Counted from the stretch's first letter, positions 1 to 13,307 are shown. The stretch: 64,000 bases of DNA from Rhodosporidiobolus odoratus (GCA_034387635.1 JAOANU010000001.1:1364001-1428000); one strand, 5' to 3'. Program-made: numbers and translations. Notes: generated by a model not told the origin, from the letters alone.

Positions 1-627
1 GCACGTCGAAGAGCTGATGTAGCCGGGTACGAAGGGAGCCGCTTTCGCGACTGCAGTCATCAACAAAGTCAGGCTGTTTTCCGAGGGCCAGCAGAGATCT
101 GAGGCGTGATATCTGATCTAGCGCACCTGTCTGACAGATTCACTCTGATCGGCATCGGCATTAGCAGCCTATGGAAGCATGCGCAGATAGGGTGGACGGT
201 ATTCGGGCGGAGGAAGACGGGCAATGGGCAACAAGAAAAAAAGAGCCAGAAGGCAGAAACGGCGAACCAAGCTCGTCCGAGACGGACGGGCGGGCTGCTT
301 CGGAGTCGTCAGCAGGCGGACATCTCGGCGCGGATAACAAAGGTTCGTAGGTCCGTGCGCCCAAATTCTCCTGTGAGGAGCTTATCGTTGACAGACAGAC
401 GCGTCAACGGAATGGATGACAGGACAAGCCTTATCTGTCAAGGCCGTGCGAAAAGGCTTGCAATTGAAGGCGAAACGGGAACAAAAGCCGAGTCTCAGAA
501 GCGGAAATCGGAGGGCGTCGGCAAGATTAGAAATTTTCCTTCGACCGTCCACCCGCGGCCAGACTCGCTCATTTCTGCTCCTCACTCTTCGCCCTCCCAA
601 CTCACCTTACAACCGCTCGACTTCACC
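1..627 (+). other. Upstream region of the glutamate dehydrogenase gene
   Basis: No gene is supported here. The stretch holds the promoter and leader of the glutamate dehydrogenase gene, including two GATA-type sites listed separately. The long open frames crossing it do not resemble proteins. Confidence 0.5.
381..436 (-). promoter_or_regulatory. Two GATA-factor sites upstream of NADP-GDH
   Basis: CTTATC occurs at 381-386 and again at 430-435. Read on the other strand these are GATAAG and AGATAAGG, matching the HGATAR site of fungal AreA/Nit2/Gat1 nitrogen regulators. They lie roughly 190-250 bp before the start codon of a nitrogen-assimilation gene, where such sites would be expected. Binding is inferred; single GATA hexamers are common by chance. 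Confidence 0.4.
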
Positions 628-2946
<2,319 letters not shown>

Positions 2947-4104
2947 ACGCTTGCTCCGTCGCCAAGGTGGTGCCTTGGCCCAAAAACCGTCCGTCCAGAC
3001 ACGGACTCTCTCTGCCCGATGTTTCCCCCTCTCTGCCTCTTTCCGGTTTCCCTGTTGCCATCCTTTCTCTACCTTATTATTCCCCCGGTCCTCTCTCGGT
3101 CGACGTGCCTACGTGCAAAAGAATTCGCAGTACATGCATTCTCCTTACGGCAACTCACAAGAGAGGGAGTGCGGCAATGTCCCGTTTGCATTGCCGGCTG
3201 AGTGTAAATGCCTCGTGTTGAGGAGACCTGGCGCGCTCGCTCGAGCGGCGTCAGTGCGATTGAAAGAGAACGCGAAAACACGATCAAAGTTGCTTTTCCT
3301 ATGGTCGATGCTGACCTACTGTTCCTACTGCAGTATTCTATCCCGCTCCATCTCGACCGGTGACTTCCATTTCCGCGATAGAGAGGCGCTTGCTGCTGTG
3401 AACGCTGTGTGATGTCGGGGAGGAAGCCATGAGTGAGCGCGTCGTGGGATTCTTGCGCGGGGTGAGTCCGATGAGTCTTTTCGGACTGCCTTCTGCATTC
3501 GTGTCAGACACGGCTACATGGCACTAACATGTACCCACCCAGGCTGGCTATCATCGTGTGGGCAGAACGGAGTATCTCTGCTGCGCTCGTGACACCTCGC
3601 ATGCTTCCCGCCAGCTTCCCGCCGATCAAGATCCTCAGGAAGCGCCATCCACGTCGGCCGCTCTCCCGGGTAGAATCAGGCTCTCCGACGTTCTCAGTCA
3701 GGTGTAAAGGTACTCCTGAAGCATATACGTGGCTCAGAACCAAACACGGCAGCGGATAGCTGGCAAAGGAGGTTTGTCATGTCTGTTTCCCTTGTACTTC
3801 CGGCGTCGAAACATCCTGACGTCGAGGCAGTTACTCTGCTGCGTCGCTTCACGTTCCATGGCAGAATCCTTGTCAGGCTAGCGCCCAATGCCGCATCGGC
3901 AGTTGCCTGTCAGCGCAAACCCAGCAGAGAAAGCGGGTTGAGAAGGTCCCGATCAGCACAAAATATGGCCGGCAGAGCGAAGGAACGTCCGCAAGGAAAG
4001 GGCTCCGCCGAAGTCTGGCGTTTGGCGAGAAAGTCAACGCAGGCTCGAATATCAACAGCTATGCAAACAAACAGAACAAGCACAAACAACAACAAGCCAA
4101 TTTC
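2947..4104. other. Convergent intergenic region, no gene seen
   Basis: About 1.16 kb lies between the 3' ends of GDH (+) and the PPxY protein (-). Open frames here have no recognisable composition or motif and no convincing splice structure. I see nothing supportable apart from probable 3' UTRs. Confidence 0.45.
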
Positions 4105-4575
4105 TCAAATGCCCCACGACTTGAGCGCCTCATCCATCCTGCGGTCCGCCTCGATCAGTTCCCTCCTCTTCCTATCCAGCTTCTCCGCCTGCAATCGCTG
4201 CTCCTTCTCTTCGGTTGTTTCCAGCTTGAACTCCGGACGTCCTTCCTCTCCGACGACGACGAGATCTTCTTCGAGTCCGGGGTCGGCGGTATAGGGTGGA
4301 GGAGCGAGGCCGTCGTGGCTTTCGATAGAAGAGATGGTAGAGGAAGAGTAGGTAGACGAAGGAGAACGGTCCAGGGTGTACTCTAGAGAGTTGTAGGATG
4401 GGTCGGCTTTCTTCAGTGTCCGCGAGGCGGAGGAGGACGACGAAGAAGACTTGGTGGATGAGCCATTGCGGCGGAAGAGGGAGAAGAAGATGCGGGTGGA
4501 TGAGCCTTGGTCGGCTGGGTGGGCCAAGTGGAGAGGCCCAAGGGGCGAAGAGAAGGTAGAAGACGAGGTGCTCAT
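4105..4575 (-). CDS. Small Ser-rich PPxY-motif protein, copy A
   Basis: Single-exon frame of 156 residues with no recognised Pfam-type domain. Near the N terminus is SPLGPLHLAHP, then a Ser-rich stretch, then APPPYTADP (a PPxY motif, about residue 92), an acidic patch, and a charged C-terminal helix ending RRELIEADRRMDEALKSWGI. The same order of elements, with the same 20-residue spacing from RREL to the C terminus, occurs in the gene at 35567-36085, so the two are paralogues. PPxY motifs are ligands of WW domains such as those of the ubiquitin ligase Rsp5/Nedd4, so an adaptor role is possible but only inferred. There is no signal peptide or membrane segment. The paralogy supports this being a real gene rather than a chance frame. 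Confidence 0.72.
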   Translation of the reverse strand: MSTSSSTFSSPLGPLHLAHPADQGSSTRIFFSLFRRNGSSTKSSSSSSSASRTLKKADPSYNSLEYTLDRSPSSTYSSSTISSIESHDGLAPPPYTADPGLEEDLVVVGEEGRPEFKLETTEEKEQRLQAEKLDRKRRELIEADRRMDEALKSWGI

Positions 4576-5284
4576 GGTGTTCGGTACGAGGGCGGGAGTC
4601 TTGGGGTCAAGGCGGGGAATGCTGGAGAGTCTCTAGACCGGAGACTGGTAGTGAGGCTACTGTAGTGCTGGCTCCAACGAAGAGTAGAGGTGCGGCTCAA
4701 GAGCTTGACAGGGAATCTCGCCGTCTCATCGTCGTCTGCAGGAAATGGAAGAGAGTGAGAAGGAAGGGAAGAGGAAGTGAAGGGGGCTCGAGCGGCATAG
4801 GGTGGATCTGTGTATGACTGAACCCGAGGTCCTCGAGATCAGGCTTTCCGAACTTGCTTTCCAATACTCGCGTGTCTTTGTCGTGGCCTCGGGTCTGCAA
4901 GGCTAGCGGCGCGTGCGCAAGTACAGACTGAAGAAATAGGAGGGGAAAAACTCTGTTGCAGGAAGGCTAGTTGTGTGGAGTCAGGCTTTTTCTGTACGGA
5001 AGGACATGTCAGAGACGGCGAGGGAGAGAGTGCGACAAGATAGCTTGCAGGGGCAGGCAATTGAGGCAATTGAGAAGGTATGCTGCGCAGGGTATCGATT
5101 TTCGTGCTCGGTCGAGGTAGGATGATACAGGAGGGTGTGGGAGATGGAAGACGGGGTGGGGCGATGAGGTACAAGGTGGAAGCTGGCGGATGGACCGAAA
5201 AAAAGTGAAAGAAAGGGAAAGAAAGGTATTCATCTAGACGCGCACGCGACGGCGGCGAAGGTATTCTGCAGGCGGTTCAAACTG
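4576..5284. other. Intergenic: leader of PPxY gene A and 3' flank of the J-domain gene
   Basis: No supported gene. On the minus strand the stretch is pyrimidine-rich, as are other leaders in this window, so it is probably the promoter and 5' UTR of the gene ending at 4105. Confidence 0.4.
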
Positions 5285-8098
5285 TCACACCGGATTCGAG
5301 TCAGCGACGAGCGACATCAAACGGAAAGGATAATCACGGACACCATCAAACTCGAGATCCTTAGCCCTCTCCGCCAAAGACCACTTCATCTCCTCCCAAA
5401 CTTCCTTGTCCTTCTTCGCCCTCTTCTGCTCGTGCTCCACCTTGTGCCAGATAGCCTTCAGATCGTGTGCCTCAGCGAAGGGCAACACGAGCTTCATCGC
5501 TTCCCACGCCTTAGTCGCGCCCTTGTACGTGGTGTGCGCGCCGGCGAGGGAAAGACCGAGGAGAGAGTGCTGTCCCTTGGGAAGAGGGTAGTACACGTCG
5601 GGGCTGTGTTGAGCGATGTCGCCGCCATGCGGAGCGGGGAAAGGGGGTGTGCTGGCTTCGAGGAAGTACGCGACAATGTCGTTGTGACCGACGAAGAGGG
5701 CTTGATGGAAAGCCGTCGTGCGCATCGAGTCGCGCTCTTCAGCGTTGGCGCCTGCACAAATACGACGGACTCAGTCAGCATGTACACAAGGTATGCGAGG
5801 TGAGATGCGCACCATGGTCAACAAGCCATTCGACAAAGTCTGCGAAACCTTGCCTTGCGGCGAGGTGCAAAAGCGTCTCTTTCGGATCGTGCTGCAGGGG
5901 CTGCGGGTTCCTGCCTGCCGATTGCGGTGAAGTCTCGCTCTGCTTATCAGGAGAAGGGCCGGCGGATCTGCTTGGCTTGGCCGGAGTAGCGGGACCGGGC
6001 AGAGCAGCGGAGGGAGCAGGCTCCGCTGGAGACGACGGCTTGTCGGTGTCGAGTTCAGTCGGCGGGACCGCAGCCGAGTCGCGCTGAGAGGGTTTCTTCT
6101 TCTTCTTGTTCTTTTTCTTGCGGCTCGTCGTGGAGGGCTTCGCGTCGTGGCCCTCATCCTCGCCAACCAAGGTGGGCGACGGAGCGGTGGCCATGTCGAC
6201 GAGCGGCGGCATGTCGTCGTCACTGTCCGCCGCCGCAGCGGGGGCAGCAGAAGCTGCGTTCTTCGCCGTAGCCTTCTTTTTCTTCATACGCTTCTGCTTC
6301 GACTTGCTGAGCTCCGGTGAGGGGGGCGCGTCCTTGGGCGAGTACGGCTCGTTCACCTTCGCCTTGGCAGGAGCGTCGAAGTCGACCAAGTCCGGCACCG
6401 AGTCGTTGTCGCTCTCAGCTCCACCGTCATCTTTCGCATCACCGTCGGCATCGACTAAAAGAGGGAGATCGTCGTCATCCGCGTCGTGGTTGGGAGGAGA
6501 GACGATGGGCGCCGGGGCTTTGCGAGGCGTTGCAGGAGACGGCTTCGACTGAGTCTGGGCTTGAGGTTGAGTAGCTTTGGCCGCGCCGCTCTTTTTCTGC
6601 GACGCTTCCACCCCGAGTTCCTTCCAAAACGCGTCATCGTCTTCCTGGGCCGACTGCTTCTTCGCCTTCTTCCCTTTACCCTTCTTGCCCTTGCCTCCTG
6701 TGGGCGCTGTCTTCGCGGCGCCGCCTGCCAGCTCTTCCTGCAATGTGGCAAGGTCCTCGGGCGAGAGCTGAGCAACCGCCTCCCTGCCACCCGCAAGCCA
6801 CTCACTACCAGCAGCGTCGACGTTCTCCTCGAAGACACCGCGCTTGGCGACATCGACTTCGCCTTTCCTGAGGGCAGCGAAGACGGCGGAACGCTTGAGC
6901 TGGGAGAGTTGAAGGCGCTTGAGGGCTTGTCCCGCTGCAGCGAACGCAGCGGCAGACTTGGCAGCGGACTGTGCAGCCTTTTTGTCGGAGCGACGTTGGG
7001 AGCCGGCGCGAATTTCTGCAGTATAAAATCATGTCAACAAGGGCGAGGAGGGGAGAAAACGGGCACACCCACCTTCTTCTCTCGCTTTCTCCCGCTCTTC
7101 CTTGGCCCATTGCGCCTTGTTCTGATTCCTCTCCTCCGCCTTGCGAATGCGTTCAGCTTCAGCCTTCATGCGCTCCGCACGCTCTTCGGGACTCTCGGGC
7201 GGTTCGTCGCGAGCCGTGAATTTGTGGTGGGTATGCGAGCGGAACGCGTTGTACGAGCGGCGAGTGCCGTAGCCGCCACCGAGGATGTCTTCGAACCTTC
7301 ATCCACGAAACTGTTAGGGCGAGTATGCGAGGGGACGGAAGGTCAGCGGCTTACACGAAGCGAGCATAGTCATCTGGTGAAGGTATAAAGGGTCAGTCGA
7401 GGAGCAATAATGGCGGCGAGCAGCCACGTACCATAGTCAGCATCGCTCTCCTCGTCCGCCTCGGCTGTATTGCGGAGAACGAGCAACCGGCTTGTCAGAT
7501 TCGGTCCTTTCAGTCGGGATAGGGTATGGGTCCACGTACGGTAGTCTTCGTCATCCATGTACTCGTCACTGTACTCATCATACTCGTCATCGTAGTAACC
7601 GCGCCTCCCGCCTCCGAACGGACCGCCATAGCCAAAGCCCCCTCCCGAAAAGAAGAAACCGCCGCCGCCGAAGAAGAACATGCCGGAAGGGAAGCCTCGT
7701 CCTCCTCCACTTTCGCCAAAAGAAGGGAACTCGGGCTCTTTAGGCGGGTTGGCGATGCGGTCCCACGCGGCAGAAACTGTAGAGAAGCAGGAGAATGAGC
7801 CTTCGTGATTTCCTTCTTGCGAGAGGGACAGCATCGTCGAGGTTGTGTAACGCACTGCGCTGGAACTTCTGAGTTGACTCCTCCGAGTTCTGATTCTTGT
7901 CCGGGTGCCATTGGAGTGCAAGCTTCCTGTAGCTGGACTTTACCGCGTCGAGACTGTCGCCTACAGAAAAAAAGCCGGAACGAGCGAGAGGGTCGACAGC
8001 TGAGGTTAGCTCGGGTGAGAAAGGGCTGGGAAGAGTTACGTACCTGTGGTTGTACCGAGCTCGCTGTGAGCCTCCTCGAGCGAGAGATGGACCGGCAT
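5285..8098 (-). CDS. J-domain protein with Gly/Phe region and C-terminal ankyrin repeats
   Basis: Joining minus-strand exons gives a start MPVHLSLEEAHSELGTTTG, then DSLDAVKSSYRKLALQWHPDK: a J domain with the HPD tripeptide that stimulates Hsp70 ATPase. A Gly/Phe-rich segment follows (repeated GGGF and FFFGGGG), then a Tyr/Asp/Glu-rich acidic stretch, a helical charged segment (RAERMKAEAERIRKAEE), and a long Lys/Ala/Ser-rich linker with acidic patches. Toward the C terminus ETLLHLAARQGFADFVEWL and AFHQALFVGHNDIVAYFLEA are ankyrin repeats; a possible degenerate repeat (FAALRKGEVDVAKRGVFEEN) precedes the linker. The protein ends SLVADSNPV. The first exon is short and spliced just before DSLDAV; I chose the ATG at 8098 because it restores J-domain helix I. 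Likely a cytosolic or nuclear co-chaperone; the client is unknown. Confidence 0.85.
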
Positions 8099-8812
8099 AA
8101 CCTAAACCGATGCGTCGCGGGTGGGGAGTTGACAAAGTTACGACGCGAGCTGAGGGTCCTTTTCACCTTGCGGGGAGCTTTTCTGGGAGTATACTCGAGC
8201 TCTGGTCACGCTTTCAAGCAAATGGAAGCAGATGACAACGAGTAGAGACGGACAGTGCTGAAGCGAGTTTGATTAGATTTGGTCAAGTCTATCAAAGTCA
8301 AGGTTTGAATACAAAAGGTAAATTGGTTGACTCCGCCGCGCTTCGACTCGGGTGCTTCCGAGATTGCTTCCTTTTCCTCTTCTTCTCTCACGCTGCTTCG
8401 TTCCGCTCTTGAGACTCACTCACAGTCTACCCTTTTCTCAACTTTACCGTCTTACAGACGCGATTGCATGTGCGTTGGATCACTCTCGAAACCGCTCATC
8501 TCTCGCCGATTTGACTTCACTTTCTGCGTTGGGCCCTTGCTGACCACTCTCAGCGTCTCTTTTGTGCAGGGGCATTGCTTACCAAGGCCAGCAGACTCGC
8601 TTCGACTAGTCAGTTCACTTCTCTCACTACCCAATCCCCTGTATCAGAGCAGATTGCTGACCGGGATTCTGTCCCTTCCCTCTCGCTTATCTCTCTCTTC
8701 TCTGCAATCTATCCGATGCAGTCTTGACACCGTCATCTTCAAGGCCAACCCGGACCACTAAACCCCTCGCCTTTTCGCCTTTCTAGCTTCTCATCCCATA
8801 TCACACTACATC
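8099..8812. other. Divergent promoter between J-domain gene and CPA2
   Basis: About 0.7 kb separates the two start codons. The right part is the pyrimidine-rich CPA2 leader, with a probable 5' UTR intron at 8470-8569 (GTGCGT donor, CTGAC at 8540-8544, TGTGCAG acceptor). No other gene is supported. Confidence 0.5.
8468..8609 (+). promoter_or_regulatory. Leader intron and splice-created upstream ORF of CPA2
   Basis: An intron-like block at 8470-8569 has donor GTGCGT, branch CTGAC and acceptor TGTGCAG. Splicing it joins A8468-T8469 to G8570 and makes a new ATG. The resulting frame reads MGIAYQGQQTRFD and stops at 8607-8609. Unspliced RNA has instead an ATG at 8468-8470 opening a frame of about 97 codons. 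The sequence does not resemble the arginine attenuator peptide. Its use and effect are unknown. Confidence 0.35.
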
Positions 8813-11800
8813 ATGCTCCGCAACTTCTCTTCGCGTCTTCGCACCGCTCCCACTCCCGCGCGCTCCCTCCGCGCGCTCTCCACCACCCCTCGTCGCTCAT
8901 TCGTGCACGACCTTACCCGCCGTGCCGAGGTTCAAGAGCCCCTTGCTCCGACCCAGAGTGAGGAGCTCGTCGACATTTCCTCCCAATTCAAGCACATTCA
9001 AACCAAGGATGGCACGTCCGCCGCATCCGATCTCGCCCGCAAGCTTTCTCAGGCCGTCTTGCCCAAGCTAGAGCGCCCGGATGTCAAGAAGGTGCTTATC
9101 GTCGGTTCTGGAGGCCTCTCCATTGGACAGGCTGGAGAATTCGATTACTCTGGTGCGCATCCTCCTTCTTTGCCTTGCCAAGCATGTACTGACGATTTCT
9201 GACGTGGGCAGGCGCCCAAGCCATCAAGGCCATGAAGGAGTCCAACATTGAGACCATCCTCATCAACCCCAACATCGCTACTATCCAAACCTCCCACCAG
9301 ATGGCTTCCGAGGTCTACTGTGCGCTGCTCTATGCTGCTGTACCTCTGCATACTGCTGACTTTGACTGCCTGCAGTCCTCCCCGTTACCCCCGAATACGT
9401 CGCCTACGTCCTCGAGAAGGAGCGCCCCGACGGTGTCCTCCTTACCTTCGGTGGGCAGTCCGCCCTTAACGTCGGTGTTCAGCTCGAGAAGATGGGTGTA
9501 TTCGAGCGTCTCGGTGTCAAGGTTCTCGGCACGCAAATCCGCACCCTCGAGGTTTCTGAAGATCGAGATTTGTTCGTCAAGGCTCTCGACGAGATCGGCA
9601 TCCCCGCCGCCACCTCGACCGCCGTTTCGACCGTCAGCGATGCCCTCGACGCTGCTGAGCGCATCGGCTACCCGGTCATCCTTCGCTCCGCCTTCTCCCT
9701 CGGTGGTCTTGGTTCCGGTTTCGCCGAGAACGCAGACGAGCTCCGTGACCTTTCCGCCAAGTCGCTCTCCCTTTCGCCCCAGGTCCTCATCGAGAAGTCT
9801 CTCAAGGGCTGGAAGGAGCTTGAGTACGAGGTCGTCCGTGATGCCGCCGACAACGTCATCATCTGCTGCAACATGGAGGTACATACTCTTCCCGTCAGTT
9901 CAGATCCCAAGCCGTACTGACTACCTTCATTCCTGCAGAACTTTGACCCTCTCGGCACTCACACCGGTGACTCCATCGTTATCGCACCCTCCCAAACCCT
10001 TTCCGACGACGAGTACCACATGCTTCGTTCCGCTGCCATCAAGATTGTCCGTCATGTCGGTGTTGTCGGCGAGTGCAACGTTCAGTATGCTCTTAACCCG
10101 CACAAGCGCGAGTACATGGTCATCGAGGTGTGTCTTCTCTTCCAGTCGCCCTTTCACAAGGTCTGACTATGCTTGTCTCGCAGATGAACGCCCGTCTCTC
10201 CCGTTCCTCCGCCCTGGCTTCCAAGGCTACGGGCTACCCGCTTGCCTACACCGCTGCCAAGATTGCCCTCGGCCACACCCTTCCGGAGTTGCCTAACGCC
10301 GTTACCAAGACCACCACGGCCTGCTTCGAGCCAGCGCTCGACTACCTTGTCACCAAGATTCCCAAGTGGGACTTGGCCAAGTTCCAGTACGTCAATCGCG
10401 AGGTCGGCTCGTCCATGAAGTCCGTCGGCGAGGTCATGGCCATTGGCCGCACGTTCGAGGAGTCGCTGCAGAAGGCCATCCGTCAGGTTGACCCGCGATG
10501 GACCGGTTTCGAGGCTTACTTCCAGCCCGAAGACCTCGAGCATGCCCTCAGTGTTCCCACCGACCAGCGTCTCTTCGCTATCGCCCACGCCATGCTTAAC
10601 CTCGACTGGACCGTCGACCGGATTTACGAGTTGACCAAGATCGACAAGTGGTTCCTCTACAAGCTCGACAACATTGTCCAGGTCCACCGCGAGCTCCGCA
10701 ACCTCAACGCCGTCGGCGACATCTCGGAGGACCTCATGCGCAAGGCGAAGAGGATGGGCTTCTCCGACAAGCAGATTGCCGACTTGCTCGTCCTGAACGA
10801 CGGCTACGCTACCGACGAATACGCTGTTCGCGCTCACCGCAAATCCCTCAAGGTGACGCCGTTCGTCAAGCGTATCGACACCCTCGCTGCTGAGTACCCC
10901 GCCCACACCAACTACCTCTACACGACCTACAACGCCTCGACTCACGACATCGAGTTCGACGACCGGGGCACAATGGTCCTCGGTTCCGGTGTCTACCGTA
11001 TCGGTTCATCCGTCGAGTTCGATTGGTGCGCCGTTTCGTGCGCACGCAAGGTTCGCGAGATGGGCAAGAAGACGGTCATGATCAACTACAACCCCGAAAC
11101 CGTTTCGACCGACTTTGACGAGGCTGACCGCCTCTATTTCGAGGAGCTCGGATGGGAGCGTGTCATGGACATCTACGAGCTCGAGGGCTCCGAGGGTGTC
11201 GTCGTTTCCGTCGGTGGCCAGCTCCCGCAAAACATCGCCCTTCGCCTCAAGGAGACTGGTGTCAAGGTTCTTGGTACCGACCCGTCTATGATCGACTCTG
11301 CTGAGGACCGTCACAAATTCTCGGCCATCCTCGACCAGAGCGGCGTCGACCAGCCCGCCTGGGTTGAGGCTTCTTCCGTCGCCTCCGCCAAGGAATTCGC
11401 CAACCGCGTCGGCTACCCCGTCCTCGTTCGTCCCTCTTACGTTCTTTCCGGCGCTGCCATGAACGTCGTCTGGGACGAGTCCACTCTCGAGCACTCCCTC
11501 ACCGCTGCTGCCGAGGTCTCTTCGGAATACCCGACCGTCATCACCAAGTTCATCGACGGCGCCCAGGAGATCGATATCGACGCCGTCGCCTACAAGGGCG
11601 AGCTCCTCGTCCACGCTGTCTCGGAGCATGTCGAGAACGCTGGCGTTCACTCTGGTGACGCTACCCTCGTCCTCCCGCCCTTCTCTCTCGCCAACGACGA
11701 CCTCGAGCGCCTCAAGGTCATCGCGCAGAAGGTTGCCAAGGCGTTCGAGATCTCGGGTCCCTACAACATGCAGATCATCCGCAAGGCCGTGCCCGGTGAG

Positions 11801-12918
11801 GAGACGACCCTCAAGGTCATCGAGTGCAACCTCCGTGCCTCCCGTTCGTTCCCCTTCGTGTCCAAGGTCCTTGGCCACAACTTCATCGACACCGCTACCG
11901 CCGCTATCGTCGGTCAGGACGTCCCTGCTCCTATCGACCTGATGAAGGAGAAGCGCGACTACGTTGCTATCAAGGTTCCGCAATTCTCCTGGACTCGCTT
12001 GGCGGGCGCTGACCGTGAGCAGTCTTTCCCCCTTTCCTCCTGCTTGCAGACTTTGCTGACTCCTCCGCATCCTGTAGCCTACCTCGGCGTCGAGATGGCT
12101 TCGACCGGTGAAGTTGCCGCCTTCGGTACCGACCTTGCCGAGGCTTACTGGGGTTCGTCCCGTCGGTTTACCTTGTTCATCTAACGTGTCTGATTTTCTC
12201 CTCCTCATAGCCTCCCTCACCTCCACCAACGGCTTCCGCGTCCCGCAAGCCAACTCTGGTGTCCTTATCGGCGGAGACACGGCCTGCCCGCAGATGGCCA
12301 CCGTCGCCAAGGGCCTTTCCGACCTCGGCTTCAAACTCTACGCTTCCTCCTCTACCGTTACCGACTACCTCAATACTCTTCCTTACGTCGGCAAGACTAC
12401 CCGCATCGAGTTCCCTCTCAAAGACAAGCGCAAGCTGAGGGAGGTCTTTGACGAGGTTTGTGTTTTCTTTTTCGATGTTCTTCTCGACTTCTTGTTGCTC
12501 ACCAATTCCCAATGCTTGCAGTACGATATCCAGTCTGTCATCAACCTTGCCAAGGCGCGTGGACGTGACACTCTTGACGAGGACTACGTCGCTCGTCGTA
12601 ACGCCGTCGTACGTTTCATTTCCCCCTTCGCTCCTTCTGACTCGTCTCCAGCCCAGTCTACCTGCGAGCCTCTCAACCCCCTCACACCGCCCCGATTACC
12701 TCGTATACGCACCACTCGTTCTTCAGCTGACTCTTCCCTTCCTCTCGTTTCAGGATTTTGGGGTTAACCTCACCACGAATCCGCTGCTCGCGGAACTCTA
12801 CGTCGAGGCCCTTACTCGTCGCATGCGAGGCCCGAATGCCGCCTCATTCGGTCGCTATGTAGAAGGGCGGGTACCTTCCTATGTCCGGTCGTGGCGGGAA
12901 TGGGTACCCGAGGCGTAG
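8813..12918 (+). CDS. CPA2: Carbamoyl-phosphate synthase, large subunit (arginine pathway, mitochondrial)
   Basis: Catalyses carbamoyl phosphate formation from bicarbonate, ATP and ammonia channelled from the small glutaminase subunit, feeding arginine synthesis. The N terminus [19 protein letters not shown] is Arg/Ser-rich without acids, a good mitochondrial targeting peptide. It is followed by [21 protein letters not shown], typical of CPSase large chains. Two ATP-grasp halves are visible: [15 protein letters not shown] through [20 protein letters not shown], and [19 protein letters not shown] through [15 protein letters not shown]. An oligomerisation region lies between. The C-terminal MGS-like allosteric domain includes [17 protein letters not shown]. 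Absence of fused glutaminase, dihydroorotase or ATCase domains argues for the arginine-specific enzyme rather than URA2. The large central exon is flanked by several short introns. The end is SWREWVPEA at 12918. Confidence 0.95.
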
Positions 12919-13000
12919 GTGGAAAAGGGAGAGGTTGGCAAGGCCGAAAACTACGACGGGTTCTCCTCTGTAACTAGCCCTTCTGCCGTAAGAAAATGTA

Positions 13001-13080
13001 CAGTGCTTCCTCTGAACGTCCAGTGCTTCCGCTGCACGATCGGTGCTTCCTCTGCACGTCCAGCGCTTCCTCCGGCGCCC
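13001..13080 (+). repeat. 20-bp tandem repeat, four copies
   Basis: Units start at 13001, 13021, 13041 and 13061. The consensus is CAGTGCTTCCTCTGCACGTC. Units 1-3 differ by a few substitutions and unit 4 keeps only the first 12 bases well. It lies about 240-320 bp upstream of the start of the orphan gene. Confidence 0.85.
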
Positions 13081-13279
13081 GAAGGCGTCTCGCTTGCGGA
13101 CATCTTTACTCGTCCGTTCTTTTTTCTTCTTCCTCTCCCTGTCTTCTCGCTACCCACGCAGCGTTCTCTACCGGGTGCAAAGGTGCGTCGCGCCGCTTCT
13201 CCGCATTCTTCTATTCCGTCCGCTGACCATTCCGTCTTCCGCCTCCTCTCCCTCATCCTCCGCTCGTCTTCCAACAACA

Positions 13280-13307
13280 CACCTCTCTGCTTTCACCTCT
13301 CTGCTTT
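13280..13307 (+). repeat. Perfect 14-bp direct duplication before the start codon
   Basis: CACCTCTCTGCTTT occurs at 13280-13293 and again, without a gap, at 13294-13307, ten bases before the ATG at 13317. It lies in the leader and resembles a polypyrimidine initiator element. Confidence 0.85.

Noticed and set aside
1..24. Possible 3' end of a gene entering from the left (frame ending in TAG near base 20)
   Set aside because: Too short to judge; any frame of GC-rich DNA could end there.
3779..4294. Plus-strand open frame of 171 codons
   Set aside because: Most of its Ser-rich part is antisense to the PPxY gene A, whose paralogue supports the minus strand.
8468..8761. Unspliced 97-codon upstream frame before CPA2, considered as an arginine attenuator peptide
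   Set aside because: No resemblance to the known attenuator peptide, which is also a feature of the small-subunit gene; a leader intron explains the region better.
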